Shown in pieces: positions 4,313 through 9,271 of a stretch of 9,271 nt of DNA. Made by a program: the position numbers and the translations under genes. The notes below the pieces were generated by a model. The model was not told the origin of the DNA and searched no databases. It saw nothing but the letters and a program-made list of their open reading frames with translations. The first letter of the stretch is position 1. Every line of letters starts with the position of its first letter. The DNA comes from Crenothrix polyspora (GTDB lineage: Bacteria; Pseudomonadota; Gammaproteobacteria; Methylococcales; Methylomonadaceae), in assembly GCA_945903675.1 (NCBI GenBank), contig CAMDOP010000118.1:1-9271 (forward strand), given 5' to 3'.

Positions 4313-4849
4313 ATGCAACTATCCATTACTGCTTTAGGTAGCAATCAAATCAATTTTATTGTAGAAATTTTACCTGCGATAAGAGATTGTAATTGTAGTA
4401 TTTTAGAAATAAGATCATCTCGTCTGGGCAAATCTGCAGCCGCTTATTTGTTGGTGCAAGGCAATTGGAATCAAGTCGCCAAACTAGAATCAACTTTAGA
4501 TAGCATTCAAAAACGTCTTGATATAAAACTCAATGTATTGCGCCCTGAGCAAAAAGACAAGGAAAAAGAAAAGGATAAAGATTGCTTACCTTATTCACTA
4601 GAAACTATCTCTTTGGATAGAGATAATGTCGTAGAATCTATTACTTCTTTTCTGTTTGATCGTGAAATTTCTATTGAAGAAATATCCGGAAGTTCATATC
4701 AAGCGGCTTACATACAATCTGCGGTGTTTTCGACCAAATTTATTATTTTAATTCCCTCACAATTGCCTCTCTTAACCTTAAGAGAAGAGTTTTTAGATTT
4801 TTGTGATCAATTAAATATTGATGCCATACTTGAACCAGTAAAACGGTAG
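4313..4849 (+). CDS. gcvR: GcvR-like ACT-domain regulator
   Basis: This 178-residue protein consists of two ACT-like domains, about 1-77 and 93-176, joined by a highly charged linker (KDKEKEKDKD, 81-90). The first opens with MQLSITALGSNQINFIVEIL and contains NCSILEIRSSRLG, the usual ACT pattern of GcvR ('DRPGLV...NI.dSR...G'). GcvR in E. coli binds GcvA and represses the glycine cleavage operon when glycine is scarce. Many relatives in other gammaproteobacteria are assigned only by similarity. Placement directly before bcp, as in E. coli, supports the call: the stop codon is 5 bases from the bcp start. The 'DRPG' ligand-loop residues are replaced by NQIN, so glycine sensing may be altered. 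There is no Shine-Dalgarno before the ATG. TATTAT (4297-4302) and TATAAT (4304-4309) lie immediately upstream, which would allow a very short or absent leader. Confidence 0.75.
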   Translation: MQLSITALGSNQINFIVEILPAIRDCNCSILEIRSSRLGKSAAAYLLVQGNWNQVAKLESTLDSIQKRLDIKLNVLRPEQKDKEKEKDKDCLPYSLETISLDRDNVVESITSFLFDREISIEEISGSSYQAAYIQSAVFSTKFIILIPSQLPLLTLREEFLDFCDQLNIDAILEPVKR

Positions 4850-4854
4850 TTACT

Positions 4855-5340
4855 ATGAGCCTTCTTAATATTGGCGATGCCGTTACTGATTTTGTAGCTT
4901 TATCTACCAGCGATAAAGCCTTCAAACTTTCAGATTTTCGTGGGCAAAATATTGTCATTTACTTCTATCCTAAAGACCATACGCCGGGTTGCACTCAAGA
5001 GGGCATCGCTTTTCGTGATGCTTATGAGAAATTTACAGATTTAAATGCTGTTATTTTAGGTGTATCTAGAGACAGTATTAAAATGCACGAAAGCTTTAAA
5101 GCTAAGCAGGCTTTTCCTTTTGATTTACTTTCAGATCCCGATGAAGTGCTGTGTACTTTGTTTGATGTTATTAAAATGAAGGCTATGTACGGCAAGCAAG
5201 TTAGAGGCATTGAACGCAGTACTTTTCTAATTGACTCTAATGGAATGCTGATACATGAATGGCGAAAAGTTAAAGTTAAAAATCATTGCGAAGATGTTTT
5301 GACTGTTTTGTCTGCAGTATCTGAATCTGCTTCTATATAA
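4855..5340 (+). CDS. bcp: Thioredoxin-dependent peroxiredoxin Bcp/PrxQ
   Basis: This 161-residue protein has the normal length for the PrxQ/Bcp family. It reduces H2O2 and organic hydroperoxides in the cytoplasm, with thioredoxin as the electron donor. The active-site block is FYPKDHTPGCTQEG, with peroxidatic Cys46 and helper residues Thr43 and Pro44. The conserved arginine is in GIERSTFLID (R121), and the C-terminal WRKVKVKNH motif is typical. The resolving cysteine that E. coli Bcp has four residues after the first (a CxxxxC layout) is Gly50 here. Cys100 or Cys145 remain as candidates, or the enzyme may work as a 1-Cys type. It is 5 bases downstream of gcvR without its own Shine-Dalgarno sequence, which points to translational coupling in a gcvR-bcp operon. 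Confidence 0.93.
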   Translation: MSLLNIGDAVTDFVALSTSDKAFKLSDFRGQNIVIYFYPKDHTPGCTQEGIAFRDAYEKFTDLNAVILGVSRDSIKMHESFKAKQAFPFDLLSDPDEVLCTLFDVIKMKAMYGKQVRGIERSTFLIDSNGMLIHEWRKVKVKNHCEDVLTVLSAVSESASI

Positions 5341-5447
5341 CATCTGGCATAACCATAAAGGCTAGATTATTACATGGACACTATCATAACAAATAAGTCC
5401 TGTAATTTTGTAGTTGAAGAAATAACATTAAATACGACCCTAGAACT

Positions 5448-6362
5448 ATGAACACTGATGACATTACTAAAGTAAAAAACTATCTACTCAATTTACAAGA
5501 TCAAATTTGTAAGGCTTTAGAGAGTGTAGAGCCTGAAGCTAGTTTTATTGAAGATATCTGGGATCGAGCTGAAGGCGGCGGTGGTCGCAGTCGTGTCATA
5601 GAAAATGGTCAGGTTATCGAGCAAGGTGGTGTTAATTTTTCTTATGTACGCGGCATTAGTTTGCCTGCCTCTGCAACGGCAAAAAGACCTGAATTAGCTA
5701 ATCGACAGTTTCATGCGATGGGCGTGTCATTAGTTATCCATCCAAAAAATCCTTATGTGCCTACTTCTCATGCCAATGTGCGCTTTCTGATTGCAGAAAA
5801 ACCCGGCTCACCGGCTATTTGGTGGTTTGGTGGTGGTTTTGATTTAACACCTTTCTATCCCTTTGAAGAAGATGTCATGCATTGGCATCAAACGGCCAAG
5901 AAGGCTTGCCTTCCTTTTGGTGACGATATTTATGCAACCTATAAGCAATGGTGTGATGAATATTTTTATTTGCCTCATAGAGAAGAAACCCGAGGCGTGG
6001 GCGGTTTGTTTTTTGATGATTTGAATGAGTGGTCTTTTGAGCGCTGTTTTGCTTTTATGCAAAGCGTTGGCGATCATTATATTGATGCCTATTTGCCCAT
6101 CGTAGAGAAACGAAAAGACATGCCTTACGGTGAAAGAGAACGAGACTTCCAATTGTATCGTAGAGGGCGCTATGTAGAATTTAACTTAGTTTATGATCGC
6201 GGCACTTTGTTTGGCTTGCAATCTGGTGGCCGTACTGAATCTATCTTAATGTCTATGCCGCCAGAAGCTCGTTGGAAATACAATTGGCAGCCAGAGCCTG
6301 ACAGTCCAGAAGCTAAGCTTTATGAGCGTTATTTAAAGCCGCAGAATTGGTTAGCAAACTGA
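5448..6362 (+). CDS. hemF: Oxygen-dependent coproporphyrinogen III oxidase
   Basis: HemF converts coproporphyrinogen III to protoporphyrinogen IX by two oxidative decarboxylations with O2, a late step of haem synthesis in the cytoplasm. The 304-residue length is close to the 299 of E. coli, and similarity is high along the whole protein. Signature blocks are AGGGGRSRV-like EGGGGRSRV (42-50), GVNFSYV (61-67), PASATAKRPEL, NPYVPTSHANVRF (101-113, with H108, N110 and R112), WWFGGGFDLTPFYPFEED (125-142), HWH (145-147), H177, GGLFFDDLN (185-193), YGERERDFQLYRRGRYVEFNL, and GLQSGGRTESILMSMPP. The histidines proposed for metal or substrate binding are all present. A 107-base gap separates it from bcp, and no strong Shine-Dalgarno sequence precedes the ATG. 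Its presence indicates aerobic or microaerobic growth. Confidence 0.97.
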   Translation: MNTDDITKVKNYLLNLQDQICKALESVEPEASFIEDIWDRAEGGGGRSRVIENGQVIEQGGVNFSYVRGISLPASATAKRPELANRQFHAMGVSLVIHPKNPYVPTSHANVRFLIAEKPGSPAIWWFGGGFDLTPFYPFEEDVMHWHQTAKKACLPFGDDIYATYKQWCDEYFYLPHREETRGVGGLFFDDLNEWSFERCFAFMQSVGDHYIDAYLPIVEKRKDMPYGERERDFQLYRRGRYVEFNLVYDRGTLFGLQSGGRTESILMSMPPEARWKYNWQPEPDSPEAKLYERYLKPQNWLAN

Positions 6363-6391
6363 TGAGTTTAATGGATTAATAGGAAGAAATA

Positions 6392-7207
6392 GTGCAGGGA
6401 ATATTATCAAAAATGCAGGTTCGTTTAGACAGTCCTGTGCAATATGAACTCGTCGTCGGTGAGCAACGTTTAGCCTTAAACCCCTTAATAGGTAAGTCTT
6501 TAAAATTTACTTATACCGGGCGTATTTTTTGTGTAAATTGCAATCGATCGATTAAAAAGGGCTTTAATCAAGGCTATTGTTATCCTTGTTTTATCTCTTT
6601 GGCTGAATGTGATATGTGTATCATGAAGCCTGAAACTTGCCATTATGCTGCAGGTACTTGTAGAGACCCAGCATGGGGCGAGGCTTTTTGCCTAAAGCCG
6701 CATACCGTTTATTTGGCTAATTCTAGCGGCATTAAAGTCGGTATTACCCGACAAACACAAATACCAACCCGTTGGATAGATCAAGGTGCCATACAAGCAT
6801 TGCCTATATTTAGCGTTCAATCGCGCTATATCTCTGGCTTAATTGAAGTGGTGATTGCTAAGCATGTCAGTGATAAAACCAGTTGGCAACAAATGCTTAA
6901 AAACCATGTGCAGCCTATCGATTTAGCAGAAAAAAGAGATCAATTAGTAAAGCTTTGTAAGACCGAGCTAGATGAAATTATTCAGCGCTTTGGCCAGCCT
7001 TGCATAAGCTTTTTACCAGAAGAGCCAGTGGTAGATATACTATTCCCCGTCGATCACTACCCCGTTAAGATTAAATCCTTAAATTTAGATAAAGAGCCTG
7101 AAGTGCAGGGTATATTGCATGGCATTAAAGGCCAGTATTTATTGCTAGATACGGGCGTTATTAATATACGTAAGTATTCTGGCTACGAAGTTAAGGTATC
7201 GCTTTAA
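6392..7207 (+). CDS. DUF2797 family zinc-cluster protein
   Basis: This 271-residue protein starts at GTG 6392, with AGGAAG (6381-6386) as Shine-Dalgarno. The first ATG, 21 bases further on, would drop the conserved GxL(S/K)KM start. Residues 47-100 are cysteine-rich: C47-C50, C63-C66, C73-C76, C83, C90 and C100, the expected pattern for two or more zinc sites. Residues 104-170 contain HTVYLANSSGIKVGITR, RWIDQGA (127-133) and a glutamate in SGLIEVVIAK, followed by HVSDKTSWQQML. This resembles the GIY-YIG nuclease layout (strand, strand with VGxT, helix with Arg, catalytic Glu), but that link is my inference. The molecular function of DUF2797 is not known to me; nucleic-acid binding or cleavage is a reasonable guess. 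It follows hemF by 29 bases and precedes the RND gene by 7, so it is probably co-transcribed with both. Confidence 0.85.
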   Translation: MQGILSKMQVRLDSPVQYELVVGEQRLALNPLIGKSLKFTYTGRIFCVNCNRSIKKGFNQGYCYPCFISLAECDMCIMKPETCHYAAGTCRDPAWGEAFCLKPHTVYLANSSGIKVGITRQTQIPTRWIDQGAIQALPIFSVQSRYISGLIEVVIAKHVSDKTSWQQMLKNHVQPIDLAEKRDQLVKLCKTELDEIIQRFGQPCISFLPEEPVVDILFPVDHYPVKIKSLNLDKEPEVQGILHGIKGQYLLLDTGVINIRKYSGYEVKVSL

Positions 7208-7214
7208 TACACCC

Positions 7215-9271
7215 ATGCTCAGTCATTTAATCCGGCTTTCTATCCGTTTTTACGGCGTAGTCATTGCTCTGGCCTTATTGGTATTGATCTACGGTAGTTA
7301 TAGGTTCACTACCGCTGGATTAGATATTTTTCCTGAATTTGCACCTAAGCGGGTCATCATTCAGAGTGAATCCCCTGGCCTTTCATCTGAACAAGTTGAA
7401 TTATTAGTTACTCGGCAGATTGAAGTATCCATCGGTGGCTTGGTAGGTTTAGAGTCAGTGCGCTCAGAATCTATACAGGGCTTATCTATCGTTACGGCGA
7501 CGTTTAATGAAAAGACCGATATTTATCGTAATCGTCAACTGATTAACGAAAGATTAACCGGTTTGGCGACTCATTTGCCAGTCGGTATTAAGCCACTTGC
7601 TATCCCTTTATCCTCATCTTCATCCACTGTCTTAACTATAGGTTTAAATTCCGACACTAAAGATTTAATGGCTTTAAGGAGCTTGGTTGATTGGACCATC
7701 GTGCCACGATTAATGACGGTCCCCGGTGTTGCTGATGTCAATGTGTTTGGTGGTGCCGTGACACAGTTACAAATACAGGTCGATCCTATACAGTTAAATC
7801 GATTTAATCTCGCTATTGAAGATATTATTCAAGCAGCCTCTCAGGCCGCTGTTATTCAAGGTGGTGGCTTTATTGAAAATGAAAATCAACGCTTTATCTT
7901 ACAAGTTTCAGGCCTACCCACTACGCCAGAACAATTCGCAAAGATTATTGTTAAGCGAGAACAAGGTCGAAATATTACCTTGGGGGAAGTTACAACCTTG
8001 CAATATGCGCCTGAACCACCGATAGGCGCTGCTCAAATTGAGGGTAAACCAGGCATTGTTTTGATGATTATTGGTCAATATGGCGCTAATACCTTAACCG
8101 TATCAAGACAAGTTGAGCTCGCCTTAAAAGAATTTGAACCACTCTTTAAACATGAAGCCATTACCTTTTTTCAACACTTATTCCGTCCAGCCGACTATAT
8201 AGAAAGATCATTAACTAATTTATCAGGGCATTTACTGATTGGTGGCTTATTCGTTTTAATCATTTTGTACTTGTTTTTATATAATTTGCGTACTGCATTT
8301 ATTTCAGCCTTAGCGATACCTGTTTCTCTCTTAGGGGCTGTCATCGTCTTGCTAGAAACCGGTGTTAATCTAAATATTATGGTATTAGGAGGCTTGGCAA
8401 TTGCTTTGGGTGAAGTCGTTGATGATGCCATTATTGATACCGAAAATATTTTTCGGCGTATCCGTGAAAACGGCATGCTCTCTAAGCCTATGCCCATTGC
8501 TACAGTGGTTTACCAAGCTTCTTTAGAAGTTCGTAGCTCCGTGGTCTATGCCAGCTTTATTGTTGCGCTCGCATTTGTACCTCTATTAACTTTGACTGGC
8601 GTGGCTGGACGATTATTTGCACCTTTGGGTTATTCCTACATTTTAGCTATTTTAGTTTCATTACTGGTGGCACTGACTTTGACCCCTGCATTATGCTTCA
8701 TTTTATTGGGTCATAATTTAAATAATACGCAAGATCCACCGTTAATCAGGTATCTCAAACCGTTATATAAAAAACTGTTAGATTTCGTTTTCGATCATGC
8801 GCATAAATTGATGCTGACTAGTTTGATTATCTGCCTGTTAAGCCTAGTGACCTTTTCTAATCTTGATAGTAAGTTTTTACCTGAATTGCGTGAAGGTCAT
8901 TACATTGTGCATACGTCTAGTTTGCCGGGCACATCCTTACAAGAATCATTAAGAATTGGTAGTCAGTTAACACAACAGTTTAAGACAATTTCTGGTGTAC
9001 AGTCTGTATCACAATGGGCAGGACGCGCACAGCGTGGTGCAGATACCTATGGTAGTCATTACAGTGAATATGAGGTGCGCTTAGCGCCTTTATCGGGCGC
9101 AGAGCAGCAGCAGGTACTTGAGCAATTAAGGGAAAAGCTGAGTCAATTCCCCGGCATCCTTTATGAGGCTAATACATTTTTAACGGAACGTATCGATGAA
9201 ACCATTTCTGGTTATACAGCGCCAGTGGTCGTTAATTTATATGGTAATGATTTAAATGAACTCGATACTAA
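7215..9271 (+). CDS. RND efflux permease, heavy-metal (CusA/CzcA-like) type, cut by the right edge
   Basis: ATG 7215 opens a frame that stays open to the last base, giving 685 codons of an expected 1,000-1,050. It begins MLSHLIRLSIRFYGVVIAL (first membrane helix, about 12-30), then DIFPEFAPKRVIIQSESPGLSSEQVE, the start of the periplasmic porter domain. A helix block from about 345 includes NLRTAFISALAIPVSLLGA and ALGEVVDDAIIDTENIFRR. D403 and D404 are the helix-4 acids of the proton relay, and the VDDAIIDxEN form places it near the CusA/CzcA branch rather than multidrug AcrB. FLPELREGHYIVHTSSLPGTSL opens the second periplasmic half, and FLTERIDETISGYTAPVVVN is also typical. The pump would export a metal ion or small molecule by proton exchange, together with an adaptor and an outer-membrane channel. 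No adaptor gene lies upstream in the window. There is no Shine-Dalgarno sequence; the start lies 7 bases after the DUF2797 stop, so coupling is likely. The metal cannot be inferred. Confidence 0.92.
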   Translation, partial: MLSHLIRLSIRFYGVVIALALLVLIYGSYRFTTAGLDIFPEFAPKRVIIQSESPGLSSEQVELLVTRQIEVSIGGLVGLESVRSESIQGLSIVTATFNEKTDIYRNRQLINERLTGLATHLPVGIKPLAIPLSSSSSTVLTIGLNSDTKDLMALRSLVDWTIVPRLMTVPGVADVNVFGGAVTQLQIQVDPIQLNRFNLAIEDIIQAASQAAVIQGGGFIENENQRFILQVSGLPTTPEQFAKIIVKREQGRNITLGEVTTLQYAPEPPIGAAQIEGKPGIVLMIIGQYGANTLTVSRQVELALKEFEPLFKHEAITFFQHLFRPADYIERSLTNLSGHLLIGGLFVLIILYLFLYNLRTAFISALAIPVSLLGAVIVLLETGVNLNIMVLGGLAIALGEVVDDAIIDTENIFRRIRENGMLSKPMPIATVVYQASLEVRSSVVYASFIVALAFVPLLTLTGVAGRLFAPLGYSYILAILVSLLVALTLTPALCFILLGHNLNNTQDPPLIRYLKPLYKKLLDFVFDHAHKLMLTSLIICLLSLVTFSNLDSKFLPELREGHYIVHTSSLPGTSLQESLRIGSQLTQQFKTISGVQSVSQWAGRAQRGADTYGSHYSEYEVRLAPLSGAEQQQVLEQLREKLSQFPGILYEANTFLTERIDETISGYTAPVVVNLYGNDLNELDT

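Noticed and set aside
5844..6152. 102-codon frame on the minus strand
   Set aside because: Antisense to hemF, which is conserved throughout this interval.
7816..8497. Open frames within the right-hand region, 69 codons (+) and 100 codons (-)
   Set aside because: Both are shadows of the RND permease frame, which runs unbroken from 7215 to the edge with clear family motifs.

Overview
This is an AT-rich window from a gammaproteobacterium. The evidence is the conserved gcvR-bcp gene pair, an aerobic HemF very close to the E. coli enzyme, a DUF2797 protein, and a heavy-metal-type RND pump. REP-like palindromes and PIN-type toxin-antitoxin remnants would fit an environmental lineage such as methanotrophs or sulfur oxidisers, but I cannot name the genus from sequence alone.

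Region 1 (1-1720) is a decaying accessory island. It opens with the last 34 codons of a PIN-domain protein. Next, on the minus strand, is a C-terminal remnant of an Abi-type (Abi_2-like) abortive infection protein that has been replaced or degraded upstream. Two toxin-antitoxin modules follow. In each the antitoxin reading frame is intact (UPF0175 at 510-758; VapB-like at 1004-1219) and the overlapping PIN toxin is broken: a DUF3368-type toxin stops after 17 codons, and a VapC carries one frameshift and two TAA codons. At least three different REP-like palindromes lie between these pieces.

Region 2 (1720-4160) holds an intact 450-residue protein that joins leucine-rich repeats to a eukaryote-like protein kinase domain and starts at TTG. 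Convergent with it is an unrecognised 314-residue single-pass membrane protein with a long acidic N-terminal region and a basic C-terminal tail.

Region 3 (4160-9271) looks like ordinary chromosome, all on the plus strand: a GcvR-like double-ACT protein, the peroxiredoxin Bcp/PrxQ, aerobic coproporphyrinogen III oxidase HemF, a DUF2797 zinc-cluster protein, and the first 685 codons of an RND efflux permease that runs off the right edge. gcvR-bcp and DUF2797-RND are tightly spaced and probably co-transcribed. hemF lies between them, after a 107-base gap.

The most interesting material is the LRR-kinase next to the antitoxin-only island and its convergent membrane-protein neighbour. A functional link between them is only a hypothesis.
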